From contig NZ_CP092334.1 in NCBI RefSeq assembly GCF_018595685.2, forward strand, positions 2,446,001 through 2,510,000: a stretch of 64,000 nt of DNA, in the 5' to 3' direction. The notes below the pieces were generated by a model, which was not told where the DNA came from, made no database searches, and saw only the letters and a program-made list of their open reading frames with translations. Below are positions 1 through 10,962 of this stretch, piece after piece (within the stretch, counting starts at the first letter, position 1; each line of letters starts with the position of its first letter). The DNA is from Flavihumibacter rivuli (GTDB lineage: Bacteria > Bacteroidota > Bacteroidia > Chitinophagales > Chitinophagaceae). Made by a program: the position numbers and the translations under genes.

Positions 1-56
1 ATGTGGTAAAGATGTGGGTACACGGTAGCCCCTTATGGAGACCCGATGGGGTTAAA
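1..56. repeat. Degenerate REP-like repeat remnant
   Basis: The segment reads like a decayed copy of the REP-like right half found elsewhere in the window. It shares the order 'gtagcccct...ggagacc...ggggt' with the partial copy near 16165-16194, and a second weak echo ('agaccctcatgg') follows it. It lies downstream of the PepSY-domain gene and may extend to the left of the window edge. Confidence 0.5.
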
Positions 57-107
57 TGAAGACCCTCATGGAGTTATAGAATAACGTCTTAATATAAAAC
101 ACTTCCC

Positions 108-1340
108 TCACGCCGCTGCCGTATCATCCATCTCCACCACCGAAGATCTTGACTTCTTCTTCCTCGTCCGATTCCACCAAAGGATCACACCTGTAACCGG
201 AAAGCTTACCCCGAGCAGGCAGACCACCAGACCAATGAGTTTGGAGGGCAGGCCATAAATGGAAGCCACATGCACGGGCTTGAAAATGGCGCGCACTCTC
301 TGTCCCGTATTCCGCTCGCTCCATTTGAGGGTGCCGGCCAGGGCGCCGGTATAAGGGTCCAGGAAATACTGGTCGGTCGCCGATTCGTGTACTGCATCTA
401 GGGGCAGGACGGTCACCTGGTAGGCGGAAACGAAATCCTTGGGTTTGGCGATGGTCAGGTAGCTCACCTCCCCTACTTGCTTTGTTGCCTTTTCCGCCAC
501 TTCCTGCCAGCCCAATACCGCCACACTGTCCAGGTAAGCGATCACGGGCAGCTTCTTTCCTTCCATGGGGGAATTGGTCACCCTATAGATGCCCTTGTTG
601 AACCATTCGAAGGACCAGGCCAGTCCGGTAAAGGCGAGGATAAAGAGGACAATCGCTGAATAAAATCCAAGCACAATATGCAGGTCGTGGTTCACCCGCT
701 TCCAACCCGCATCCCATTTCAGCTTCAGGCGCTGCAACAGCAGCTTCCTGTTCCTGGGCCACCAGAGGATGATGCCCGTGATCAATATGAAAAGGAATAT
801 GAGGGTGGAGCTACCAACGATCAACTTACCCGTATCGCCCACCAGCAACCAGCGATGCAGGTCCATCACCTTGTAAAAGAAACTCTCCCGGTAATTGAAG
901 AGCTCCAAAACCTCACCGGTATAGGGGTTCACAAAGGCCGTCCTTCTTTCCCCGCCACCGGCACCCTTCTTCTCCCCTTTCTTTTCAGTCCCAGGCTTTG
1001 CAGCTTCTTCTCCCTGTACCGCTTTGCTATCACGGGCAAGACTAACCGAAGCATCCTTCCCTTTCTTTATCGTATAACTGAACTCCACCGAACGCCTGGG
1101 ATCGGTATGGAACTTGATCGATTGGATCATCGCCCCGGGTTCCTGCTGCTTGATGGATGCTTCCATCACCGAAACAGGAACGGGCTGGCCAATGGCTTCC
1201 ACGGAATACCGCCGCGGATGGAACAATTCCGTCAACTCCTTTTCAAATACCAGTAAAGCCCCGGTGAGACAGGTCACCATGATCACCAGTCCCGCGGCCA
1301 GTCCCAGGTACAAATGGATCCTCCTGAAGAATACTTTCAT
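108..1340 (-). CDS. PepSY-associated transmembrane protein (iron-uptake-associated type)
   Basis: This 410-residue inner-membrane protein has the PepSY_TM (PiuB-like) layout. An N-terminal helix (about residues 10-32, starting in MKVFFRRIHLYLGLAAG) carries the family's typical 'HLYLGL' pattern. A periplasmic PepSY-like region follows, then helices near 170-195 and 220-245, a second periplasmic domain, and a C-terminal helix ending in a basic tail. Residues about 105-135 form a low-complexity Lys/Glu/Gly insert. Relatives often sit beside TonB-dependent siderophore receptors and are proposed to reduce or release iron, but the reaction is not established. The divergent ferritin gene fits an iron role. 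The start is the first Met ahead of the first helix. Function beyond family membership is inference. Confidence 0.85.
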   Translation of the reverse strand: MKVFFRRIHLYLGLAAGLVIMVTCLTGALLVFEKELTELFHPRRYSVEAIGQPVPVSVMEASIKQQEPGAMIQSIKFHTDPRRSVEFSYTIKKGKDASVSLARDSKAVQGEEAAKPGTEKKGEKKGAGGGERRTAFVNPYTGEVLELFNYRESFFYKVMDLHRWLLVGDTGKLIVGSSTLIFLFILITGIILWWPRNRKLLLQRLKLKWDAGWKRVNHDLHIVLGFYSAIVLFILAFTGLAWSFEWFNKGIYRVTNSPMEGKKLPVIAYLDSVAVLGWQEVAEKATKQVGEVSYLTIAKPKDFVSAYQVTVLPLDAVHESATDQYFLDPYTGALAGTLKWSERNTGQRVRAIFKPVHVASIYGLPSKLIGLVVCLLGVSFPVTGVILWWNRTRKKKSRSSVVEMDDTAAA

Positions 1341-1699
1341 CGTTCGAGCTTAAAATTTTATAGCCAATAATAGTTGCAGTCTGTCCCCTGCGACTGCCTT
1401 CCTGTTCTTGTTCACAAATCCTTTTTCCATCCTCCCTCAAAAGCTTATAGCTCTTCGCCCGCATACCCTTCTTGCCAAAAGAATGAAAATACCAGGCGAA
1501 TGCATTGCCGTTCATACAATCGGGAAAAAGGATTCCCTTTCTCACCACTTACCTGTAGCGGTTTGCCGGTCCATCTTCCCCACCGGGATCGCAAAGGAAC
1601 ATTCCCCCTGCTTAAGGGGACATTAAAATCCGGAATTCCATTTACGCATTCAGGAAAACCGGGCAAATGGTGATAACTTAGGTAACTAAATCAGATGCT
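1341..1699. other. Intergenic region between PepSY protein and ferritin
   Basis: These 359 bases separate two divergent genes and should hold both promoters. I see no convincing gene. A short hairpin (CCCC...GGGG near 1605-1620) lies about 80 nt before the ferritin start. I could not recognise a Fur box or a clean TAnnTTTG box. Confidence 0.4.
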
Positions 1700-2206
1700 A
1701 TGTTAAGTGAAGCAATGGCGGCAGCCCTCAACAAGCAAGTTCAGCTGGAAGCAGCTTCCTCACAAGCTTACCTGGCCATGGCCTCCTGGGCCGATATCCA
1801 GCCTGGCCTGCAGGGGGTGACGGACTTCTTTTACCAGCAGTCCGATGAAGAAAGGATCCACATGTTAAAACTGCTGAAGTACGTCAATGAACGCGGCGGC
1901 TTCGGGGTGGTGCCCCCATTAGAGCAACCGATCCTTACCTTCCTCTCGCTGAAACGTGCTTTTGAAGAATTCCTGAAGCATGAATTAATCGTCACTGCCA
2001 GCATCAACGACCTGGTGCACCTGGCGCTGGCGGAGAAGGATTACGCGACCCATAACTTCCTGCAGTGGTACGTCACCGAGCAAATGGAAGAAGAGCGACT
2101 GGCCAGGACCCTCAACGAAAAACTGGAACTGATCGGCGAGGACAAGAGTGGTTTGTATTTGTTCGACAGGGATATCATGGCGTACAGGGGAACGGGTAAA
2201 GGGTGA
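1700..2206 (+). CDS. ftnA: Ferritin (non-haem, FtnA type)
   Basis: A 168-residue ferritin-like protein that oxidises Fe(II) and stores it as a mineral inside a 24-subunit shell in the cytoplasm. The ligand pattern of the ferroxidase centre is visible: Glu17 in the first helix, an ExxH motif at E51-H54 in the second helix ('DEERIHM'), and a later Glu-rich helix ('EQMEEERLA') that supplies the remaining carboxylates. There are no haem-binding features, and the length is normal for bacterial ferritin. The gene is divergent from the PepSY membrane protein, which supports a shared iron-homeostasis context. The start ATG is the only one compatible with the conserved N-terminus (MLSEAMAAALNKQ). Confidence 0.95.
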   Translation: MLSEAMAAALNKQVQLEAASSQAYLAMASWADIQPGLQGVTDFFYQQSDEERIHMLKLLKYVNERGGFGVVPPLEQPILTFLSLKRAFEEFLKHELIVTASINDLVHLALAEKDYATHNFLQWYVTEQMEEERLARTLNEKLELIGEDKSGLYLFDRDIMAYRGTGKG

Positions 2207-2243
2207 TGCATTACTACCTTTAAAGAGTATACGTAATTTTTTG

Positions 2244-2378
2244 TAACGCAAAGTTCGCAGAGGAACCGCAGAGAACGCAAAGCGGTGGCTGCGCCAATCT
2301 AAAGCATCCTTTGCCTGCCGATGCTAAAGCTAAGGCAGGCATTGCGCTCTTTGCGTGTACTTTGCGCCCTTTGCGTTA
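2244..2378. repeat. CGCAGAG/TTTGCG-type intergenic repeat with inner hairpin
   Basis: The element lies between the convergent ferritin and AraC genes. It is bounded by an outer inverted repeat, TAACGCAAAG (2244-2253) and CTTTGCGTTA (2369-2378). Inside is a strong hairpin, TGCCTGCC (2312-2319) with GGCAGGCA (2334-2341). It shares the segments 'ggctgcgccaat' and 'ctctttgcgt' with the repeats at 13735-13851, 16202-16319 and 16395-16493. It may also act as a transcription barrier between the two convergent genes. Confidence 0.7.
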
Positions 2379-2407
2379 TGCCTTTTTGAAACCGCTAACC
2401 TCTACCA

Positions 2408-3349
2408 TCAATGCAACAACAACTCACAAGGCTTCAACCCCGTGTGTTTTTTGAACGCAGTAGAGAAATGTGAGATAGATGAATACCCCAGCATCATGGA
2501 CACTTCCGTCACGCTGAGGCCCTTCTCGTAAAGGAGGTAGCGCGCGTGTTCCATCCGCTGGCTCTGGTAGAAATCGAAAATGGTAGTCCCGAACATCTCC
2601 TTGAAACCCTTCTTCAGGTAGCACTCATTCATCGCCACCTTACGGCTCAGTTCCTTGATGGTCAGGGGCTCGCCGATATGCTGCAGGAGGATCTCTCGGG
2701 CCATCGCCACTTTCTCCCGATCCGCCTCATTCGCCAGGAACTTACAGGTGAAGCCCACCGGCTCCTTATCCCCCAGCATGCATTCCAGGCTGTACAACAA
2801 CAGCATCTGCAACTGCGCATTCAGGAAGATATTCTCCATGCTGCCCGAATAGTTATGGTTCAACAGGGCTTCCAGCACCATCCTCGTCCGGCTGCAGAGG
2901 GAAAGGGTCTTGGTGAAGGAAGAAGGATGGTTGAACCGCACGATATCATCCGGCAAAGTGGTCTTGCTCTTCTTCAGGGTGATGAACTGCGACAGGTGGG
3001 CCGGGGAGAAAACAAAACTCATCACGTCCACGCTATCCACCTTCTCGCCACAGGTCTTCGACTGGGAGAACTTACAGTTATCGCATTCGGTCTGCTTCTG
3101 CTGGCAATACATATTACCGGAAATGCAAAAGCGAAGCTCCAGGTAGTTCTGGCTGGGCTCATGGTCCACGCGGTGGTAGACCAGCATCCCCATATCATCG
3201 AGGTTCCAGGCCGTGTTCCTGCGGTAACGGTAAATGGAATACTGCACCGACCCGGGGATCTGCTGGTTCTTTTCCTGCAAGAGATCCATCTGGTCGTAGA
3301 GCACCGGCGATTTGCCGGCCATGGCCAAAATATCGGGGGCATGGTGCAT
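2408..3349 (-). CDS. AraC-family transcriptional regulator with N-terminal cysteine cluster
   Basis: The C-terminal ~100 residues form a typical AraC/XylS double helix-turn-helix. They include 'LTIKELSRKVAMNECYLKKGF' in part and the family signature around 'VSMMLGYSSISHFSTAFKKHTG'. The N-terminal half is unusual. Counted on the longer 328-residue reading, it carries Cys90, 97, 104, 107 and 115, spaced C-x6-C-x6-C-x2-C-x7-C, which could bind a metal or an Fe-S cluster. I chose the ATG at 3349 rather than the one at 3394 because a good -7 box (TATTTTTG, 3364 to 3357) lies directly before it and would sit inside the longer reading. The neighbours (ferritin, PepSY protein) suggest an iron or redox regulon. 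That link is inference. Confidence 0.85.
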   Translation of the reverse strand: MHHAPDILAMAGKSPVLYDQMDLLQEKNQQIPGSVQYSIYRYRRNTAWNLDDMGMLVYHRVDHEPSQNYLELRFCISGNMYCQQKQTECDNCKFSQSKTCGEKVDSVDVMSFVFSPAHLSQFITLKKSKTTLPDDIVRFNHPSSFTKTLSLCSRTRMVLEALLNHNYSGSMENIFLNAQLQMLLLYSLECMLGDKEPVGFTCKFLANEADREKVAMAREILLQHIGEPLTIKELSRKVAMNECYLKKGFKEMFGTTIFDFYQSQRMEHARYLLYEKGLSVTEVSMMLGYSSISHFSTAFKKHTGLKPCELLLH

Positions 3350-3356
3350 GAGTCGA

Positions 3357-3364
3357 CAAAAATA
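3357..3364 (-). promoter_or_regulatory. Candidate -7 promoter box (TATTTTTG) for the AraC gene
   Basis: On the minus strand TATTTTTG matches the Bacteroidota TAnnTTTG -7 consensus and ends 7 nt before the ATG at 3349. A -33 TTG at the usual spacing is not clear. If it is used, the mRNA has almost no leader. Confidence 0.4.
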
Positions 3365-3455
3365 CACCAAAACCCCCATTTGAAGGCCCACCACCGGTAT
3401 TTGACAAAACCATGACCAGCAGCGGCTCCCGGACTGCCCGGAAAAGCTATCCTAA

Positions 3456-5546
<2,091 letters not shown>

Positions 5547-5664
5547 ACCATTTCAGGTTGATGCCGACCGGGGGCCTGGCTGAGTTTTGTTTTACCAGTT
5601 CAGATTTTTTGGTTAGCTTGACCTACCATTAAACCATTAATTTTTAATCTTTAAAACAATAATC

Positions 5665-5868
5665 ATGGCAGATATCAAATTGACAGCATACAACGTAAAG
5701 ACCAAGGAGAAGGGCGTTGAGATCAAGGATGCAGTGATCACCAAGACTGCGAGGGGTGGTTATATGGCCCAGGGCAATGATGGCAAAGGCAACAAGCTGA
5801 CCACTATGCTGAGCGAAGCCAATGCATTGGCTGCCATCAAGGCCGGTATTGCGAAACAAGGCTGGTAA
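5665..5868 (+). CDS. Small conserved-looking protein of unknown function (67 aa)
   Basis: I do not recognise a named family. The 67-residue product is soluble, with no signal peptide or membrane helix. It starts MADIKLTAYNVKTKEKG and continues with short alternating-hydrophobic strands, a Gly-rich turn ('GNDGKGNK') and a C-terminal Ala-rich helix ('SEANALAAIKAG'). It looks like a small alpha/beta fold. The gene has its own long A/T-rich leader and a strong terminator just downstream, so it is probably an independent, well-expressed unit. The lysine-rich composition and the lack of other motifs allow a nucleic-acid or ribosome-associated role, but nothing in the sequence proves that. Confidence 0.75.
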   Translation: MADIKLTAYNVKTKEKGVEIKDAVITKTARGGYMAQGNDGKGNKLTTMLSEANALAAIKAGIAKQGW

Positions 5869-5890
5869 TTGAAACAATATTCCGTTTGAC

Positions 5891-5925
5891 AAACATCATT
5901 CCTTCCACAGGAATGATGTTTTTTT
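5891..5925 (+). terminator. Rho-independent terminator after the 67-aa gene
   Basis: A 12-bp perfect stem (AACATCATTCCT, 5892-5903, with AGGAATGATGTT, 5909-5920) with a 5-nt loop is followed by a run of T residues. It begins 23 nt after the stop codon. The next gene starts only 10 nt further on. Confidence 0.85.
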
Positions 5926-5934
5926 ATAGGGGAA

Positions 5935-7881
5935 ATGAAACCATTGAAAAGGATAGCACTGTTGTTCATGCTTTTCCTGGGCAGCCTTGCGGCAAAAGCC
6001 CAGCGACAGGCCGTGGACAGTCCCTATATCCTCAATGGTGCCGCCCTGAAAGAGAACTGCAACTGCTATACCATTACCCCCGACGAATTCACGAAATCCG
6101 GCTCCGTTTGGAACATCAACAAGATCGACCTCACCCAGTCCTTTGATTTTAGTTTCGAGGTCTTCCTGGGCTGCACCGATGCGCAGGGCGCCGATGGGAT
6201 CGTATTTGTCTTGCAGCCCATCAGCACCAGTGTAGGCTCCACCGGCGAGGGTTTGGGCTTTGAAGGCATCACTCCTTCGATCGGGGTAGTACTGGATACC
6301 TGGCAGAATGGCAACCTTGCCGATCCCGGCTTTGACCATATCAGCATCCATCGCGATGGCGACAATAACCACAATAGTCCGAATAACCTTGCCGGCCCTA
6401 TCAGTATCCTGCCCAATAGTAGCAATATCGAGGACTGCCAATGGCATAGTTTCCGCATCAGGTGGAACCCTGCTACCAGGGAGATCGCGACCAGTGTGGA
6501 TGGCGTGGAAAGACTCCGAGCAACAGTTGACCTGGTGAACGATGTGTTCAAGGGCGACCCCAAGGTATTCTGGGGCTTTACCGGAGCTACCGGCGGGGCG
6601 AAGAACCAGCAACGGTTCTGTACTTCGCTGAACCCGGTCTTCAGTTTCCCTCCTGACCAGGTCTTCTGTTATCCAGCTACCATCGAGATCGTTGACCAGT
6701 CGAGGTCCTTTGGCCGGATCGACCAATGGTACTGGGATTTTGGCGATGGGAGGAAGGACACCACTGCTACCCCATTACCCCACACCTACTCACAGCCAGG
6801 CATATACGATATCAGCCTCAGCATCCTGGGCGCGAATGGATGCGTATCAGAAAAGTTCACCCGGAAGGTGACCATCGGCACCATTCCGCGTCCGGCCTTC
6901 CAGGTACAGGATCCCTTATGCGAAGGGGATGTCCTTACCCTACAGGATATTTCCACCGTGGAAGTCGGGACCATCAACCAATGGACCTGGACCATCAATG
7001 GCAATAGCTTCTCAGGCCAGCAACCGCCATCCCAACCCACTATTGTTGGAGTCCCCCAGACCATTTCCCTGGCACTTAAAACAGCAGAAGGTTGTGAAGC
7101 GGTCTCACCCATTAGGACGGTGAATACTTTCCCCAGGCCGGCAGTCAATTTTGACCCGGCCGAAGCCTGTGCGGGGCAAACCATTGAACTGGTAGGCCAG
7201 GACCTTCGACCAGCTGTTCCCATCAACCAATGGAACTGGATCATCAACAACCAGCTGAGGACCGGCAATTCGGTTATCCTGAACAGTAATCGCGCGGCAG
7301 AACTCACCGTTCAGCTCTTTGCCGAATCCGACCAGGGTTGTCCCAGCGATACCATTACGCAGGTGATCAGGTTCTACCAGACCAGGGCCTTCGCCGGTAA
7401 TGATACCATCGCGGCCATTGGCGAACCCATCCAGTTGAATGGAAGTGGCGGGACGAGTTTTCAATGGACGCCGGCAACCGGGCTGTCTGACCCCAGCATC
7501 CCGAATCCGGTGGCAACACTGAACCAGAATACCAGTTACGTTCTGACCGCTTCTTCCCCTATTGGTTGCGAAACCCGCGACACCATTAATATCAAGGTCT
7601 ACAAAGGCCCGGCCATTTATGTGCCGAATGCCTTCACTCCCAATGGCGACAATAAGAATGACCGCTTCAGGTTCACGGCCGTGGGTATGCGAAAACTTCA
7701 TTATTTCCGGATCTACAACCGCCTCGGCCAGTTGCTATTCGACAATACTTCCAACATAGGTTGGGATGGCAAACTGAATGGTCTTGACCAACCCGCCGGT
7801 AACTATGTCTGGATGATCAGCGGGGAGGACAATAACGGGAAGGCCTATGTCCAGAAAGGCAGCTTCATCCTGGTCAGGTAA
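5935..7881 (+). CDS. Secreted L-type lectin/PKD protein with T9SS type B sorting domain
   Basis: A 648-residue cell-surface or secreted protein. A signal peptide ends near 'LAAKAQ' (about residue 22). Residues about 25-225 resemble a legume-type (L-type) lectin jelly roll: 'LTQSFDFSFEVFLG', 'GADGIVFVLQ' and 'GIGV'-like segments, plus an acidic loop 'HRDGDNNHNSPNN' typical of Ca/Mn and sugar binding. One clear PKD domain follows ('WDFGDG', about 268-315) with further Ig/PKD-like segments. The C-terminal ~85 residues are a gliding-motility/T9SS type B tail ('VPNAFTPNGDNKND', 'IYNRLGQLLFD', 'GWDGKLNG'), which directs export through the type IX system. Sugar-binding specificity is unknown. Confidence 0.9.
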   Translation: MKPLKRIALLFMLFLGSLAAKAQRQAVDSPYILNGAALKENCNCYTITPDEFTKSGSVWNINKIDLTQSFDFSFEVFLGCTDAQGADGIVFVLQPISTSVGSTGEGLGFEGITPSIGVVLDTWQNGNLADPGFDHISIHRDGDNNHNSPNNLAGPISILPNSSNIEDCQWHSFRIRWNPATREIATSVDGVERLRATVDLVNDVFKGDPKVFWGFTGATGGAKNQQRFCTSLNPVFSFPPDQVFCYPATIEIVDQSRSFGRIDQWYWDFGDGRKDTTATPLPHTYSQPGIYDISLSILGANGCVSEKFTRKVTIGTIPRPAFQVQDPLCEGDVLTLQDISTVEVGTINQWTWTINGNSFSGQQPPSQPTIVGVPQTISLALKTAEGCEAVSPIRTVNTFPRPAVNFDPAEACAGQTIELVGQDLRPAVPINQWNWIINNQLRTGNSVILNSNRAAELTVQLFAESDQGCPSDTITQVIRFYQTRAFAGNDTIAAIGEPIQLNGSGGTSFQWTPATGLSDPSIPNPVATLNQNTSYVLTASSPIGCETRDTINIKVYKGPAIYVPNAFTPNGDNKNDRFRFTAVGMRKLHYFRIYNRLGQLLFDNTSNIGWDGKLNGLDQPAGNYVWMISGEDNNGKAYVQKGSFILVR

Positions 7882-7943
7882 TTACAGGAGCGGGCAAGCC
7901 TCCTACCGAAAGAATGATTATTTTTAAGGATAACATTCGTCCA

Positions 7944-8681
7944 ATGAACAGATATCTCTTCATCCTGACAATCGCCCTCGGCATGACAGCAAGCTCCCAT
8001 GCACAACAGCAAGGTGACCCCAAAGCCACAGAAGTATGGACACCCGTTCCCAAGGTGGTGGATCCCGGTAACACAAGCAAAGCACCATCAGACGCGATCG
8101 TGTTGTTTGACGGCAAGAACCTTGACCAATGGGTAAGTGCCAAGGACGGCGGAAAGGCCGGCTGGACCATCGAGAATGGCGTGCTTACGGTAAAGGCTGG
8201 CGCGGGAGATATCAAGACGAAGGATGTATTTGGCGATTGCCAGTTGCATATCGAATGGCGTACTCCGGCCAAGGTCGAAAGCGAAGGCCAGGGTCGTGGC
8301 AACAGCGGCATCTTCTTCATGCAACAATACGAGCTCCAGGTATTGGACAGCTACAATAACCAGACCTATAGCAATGGCCAGGCCGGTAGTCTGTACAAGC
8401 AACATATGCCCCTGGTGAATGCCTGTCGCCCTCCGGGAGAATGGCAAACCTACGATGTGATCTTCACGGCCCCCAAATTCAAGGAAGATGGTAGCCTGTT
8501 GTCGCCCGCACGTGTTACGGTATTGCACAACAATGTGCTCATCCAAAACAACGTGGAGCTGAAAGGCAAGACGCTCTATATCGGCCAGCCTTTTTACGAG
8601 AAGCATGGACCCGGCAGCATCCAGTTGCAGGACCATGGTAATCCAGTTAGTTACAGGAATATCTGGCTGAGGAAGCTATAG
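7944..8681 (+). CDS. DUF1080 (3-keto-disaccharide hydrolase-like) secreted protein
   Basis: A 245-residue exported protein with an N-terminal signal (MNRYLFILTIALGMTASSHA) and one DUF1080 domain, a concanavalin-like beta-jelly roll. Family landmarks are visible: 'LFDGKNLDQW', 'WTIENGVLTV', 'GDCQLHIEWR', 'GRGNSGIFF', 'YELQVLDSY' and 'PPGEWQTYDV'. Some members hydrolyse 3-keto-glycosides; others are only inferred to bind or cleave sugars. The ATG at 7944 is chosen over 7914 because it begins the signal peptide directly. The gene lies between two T9SS cargo genes on the same strand, 62 nt after the first. No lipobox is apparent. Confidence 0.9.
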   Translation: MNRYLFILTIALGMTASSHAQQQGDPKATEVWTPVPKVVDPGNTSKAPSDAIVLFDGKNLDQWVSAKDGGKAGWTIENGVLTVKAGAGDIKTKDVFGDCQLHIEWRTPAKVESEGQGRGNSGIFFMQQYELQVLDSYNNQTYSNGQAGSLYKQHMPLVNACRPPGEWQTYDVIFTAPKFKEDGSLLSPARVTVLHNNVLIQNNVELKGKTLYIGQPFYEKHGPGSIQLQDHGNPVSYRNIWLRKL

Positions 8682-8725
8682 CCTATTTCTCCCCCGCGTC
8701 CTTTTTTTGAACCTAAAACCTTATC

Positions 8726-10942
8726 ATGAATCGCATTTTCAGCTACTGGCTGATCATCCTTACCATATTTGTATTTACACTGCCATCAAAGGCCCAGCGA
8801 ATCTTCATCAACAGTAACGACTCCTTGTATGAGGTGAATATCTCCCAAGGACTTTGCAGCACTACGAAGGTGCAAGGAATATGCAGTCAGCTCTATGAAG
8901 AAAAGCTCTACAGCATTGCCTTACACAAGGACACGCTTTACGTGATCACCGGGAACAACAATAATGTATACCGGTTGAATGTAAATGAGCCGGGCAATTG
9001 TGTCTATGTAGGAAGATTCATCGATAGATATCAACTCGGAACATCCGTTAATGCATTTACAGCTGATAAGAATGGGATACTGTATGGGATCAGCGGCCTG
9101 ACGAGTGAACTGCTCCGATTGGATCCGAAAACCGGTGTGTCCACCAATCTGGGCAGGTTGCCTGGTTTAAGTCAACCGGGCGGGGACCTAATCTTTTTTA
9201 AGGACAAACTCTACCTAACCACCTACTATGAAACCATTTTAGAGATCGATATTGAACAGCTGCAAAACAGTAAGGTCTTTCTTGACCTGAAGGGAACCAG
9301 AGCGTTTGGTCTCATCAGTTTTCCTTCCACCTGCACCAGCAATCGCTACTTCGCCATAAACTCAGATTCCGAACTGGTGGAACTGGATTTGGAGAATAAA
9401 AAGATACTGGACACTATCTGCAAATATAACTTCAGAGTTTACGATGGCGCCAGTTCGGTAGAATCAGGGAATACATTGGGTGTGACCATTGACAGTATTT
9501 TGCTAACCGTTCCTTGTAATGATCCTGTTACAAGGACGGGCAGTGTTCGCGTAGTAGCAGGAACAGCCAGTAGCGGTAACCTTAACTATACCATCAACGG
9601 TATCACCAATACAACAGGTATATTCAATGGCCTGCCCTTAGGCAATTATACCATCAAGGTTAGCAATGACAAGGGCTGTAGCACTGACTCCAGCTTTTCC
9701 CTGACCACAGGTATTTCACCGGATATTCGCCTTGCCATCAACCATCCGCTGAATTGCCAGGTCACGGATGGAAGTATCGCGGTAAATGCACAATCCAACT
9801 ACCTTCCATTGCAATATGCTTATAATGGGAGTGCCTTCTCAACCGTCAACACTATTAAAGACTTGGATTCAGGTAAAGTGGCTATTTCCATCAGGGATGC
9901 TTCGGGATGCCAGGTAGATACATCAGTCAGCTTATCCTACCGCGAGAAGCCAGCATTCCTCCAAAGCATCAGCAGTACACCCTCACAATGCCTTTCAACC
10001 AATGGCAGCATTACCCTGACCATAGCACCCGGTACCACCAATTATAAAGTTTCATTGAATGGTAGTACCCCGGAAGCGAGGAATTTTTTCAATAACCTTG
10101 CAGAGGGCAGCTATGCCATCAGCATTACTGATGCCAAGGGATGCGCCATAGATACCAGCTGGGTGGTAACAAATATTAAAGACCCACAACCGCAATGGCA
10201 GGTGGAAGTAACCGATGAACATTGCAAGGAAAACAATGGATCGGTTACCGTAACCATCAACGATCCCGCCAACACCTACCAGTATAGCTTGAATAACGGG
10301 ACTTTCAGTTCTGTCAACCGTTTCGCTAGCCTGGCACCCGGCACCTATCCTTTGGAAGTAAGGAACCAAAATAGCTGTGTATGGGATACTGCAATTACCA
10401 TACGCCCTTACGAACTTGAACCCGTTAATCTCACTATTAACAAAACAGATGCCACCTGTAATGAACCATCGAAGGGTAGCCTGCAATTCAGTGTGGATGG
10501 GACCGCAGGACCTTACAACATCAGGGTAAACAGCCGGAATTATCCAAATAATGGTTCACTCAACAATTTAAGCTTAGGCAACTATTTATTGGAGGTGTTT
10601 GATAACAAGGGATGCCTGGTGGAGGATAGTACTGTTGTGATCAATTTGCTGGAGTTGCCTGAATGCGATAACCTTTACCTTCCCAATGCCTTTACCCCAA
10701 ATAATGATGGGAAGAACGATACTTACAAAGCGAAAGGTAATCCATTTATCAGGGATTTCAATTTGAGTATCTATAACCGGTATGGACAACTGGTGTTCAG
10801 TTCCAATTCCATCCAGCAGGCATGGGACGGGCGTTTGGCCGGACAGGGCCAACCCAGCGGCACCTATGTGGTGAATGTCCAGTACACCAATTACAAAGGG
10901 GAGAAGAAAAAACACCGATCCACGCTTACACTGATCAGGTAG
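8726..10942 (+). CDS. Secreted propeller/repeat protein with T9SS type B sorting domain
   Basis: A 738-residue cell-surface protein. The signal peptide ends at about residue 23 ('PSKAQ'). Residues ~25-250 contain short blades such as 'ALHKDTLYVITGNNNNVYRL', consistent with a beta-propeller. From ~250 to 640 there are about five SprB-type repeats with the recurrent pattern 'G...Y..S.NG..F...N.F..L..G.Y.I.V.D..GC..DT' (for example 'GNYTIKVSNDKGCSTDS'), as in gliding adhesins and large T9SS cargo. The tail ('LPNAFTPNNDGKND', 'IYNRYGQLVFSS', 'AWDGRLAG') is a type B T9SS sorting domain. No enzyme motif is visible; it is probably an adhesin or matrix protein. Confidence 0.85.
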   Translation: MNRIFSYWLIILTIFVFTLPSKAQRIFINSNDSLYEVNISQGLCSTTKVQGICSQLYEEKLYSIALHKDTLYVITGNNNNVYRLNVNEPGNCVYVGRFIDRYQLGTSVNAFTADKNGILYGISGLTSELLRLDPKTGVSTNLGRLPGLSQPGGDLIFFKDKLYLTTYYETILEIDIEQLQNSKVFLDLKGTRAFGLISFPSTCTSNRYFAINSDSELVELDLENKKILDTICKYNFRVYDGASSVESGNTLGVTIDSILLTVPCNDPVTRTGSVRVVAGTASSGNLNYTINGITNTTGIFNGLPLGNYTIKVSNDKGCSTDSSFSLTTGISPDIRLAINHPLNCQVTDGSIAVNAQSNYLPLQYAYNGSAFSTVNTIKDLDSGKVAISIRDASGCQVDTSVSLSYREKPAFLQSISSTPSQCLSTNGSITLTIAPGTTNYKVSLNGSTPEARNFFNNLAEGSYAISITDAKGCAIDTSWVVTNIKDPQPQWQVEVTDEHCKENNGSVTVTINDPANTYQYSLNNGTFSSVNRFASLAPGTYPLEVRNQNSCVWDTAITIRPYELEPVNLTINKTDATCNEPSKGSLQFSVDGTAGPYNIRVNSRNYPNNGSLNNLSLGNYLLEVFDNKGCLVEDSTVVINLLELPECDNLYLPNAFTPNNDGKNDTYKAKGNPFIRDFNLSIYNRYGQLVFSSNSIQQAWDGRLAGQGQPSGTYVVNVQYTNYKGEKKKHRSTLTLIR

Positions 10943-10962
10943 TATACTGATGGATTTCGTGA

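Noticed and set aside
1243..1548. A 101-codon minus-strand frame upstream of the PepSY gene
   Set aside because: It overlaps the true N-terminus of the PepSY protein in another frame and shows no domain or signal.
5896..6726. A 276-codon minus-strand frame inside the lectin/PKD gene
   Set aside because: Antisense to a gene with clear lectin and PKD motifs; no recognisable features of its own.
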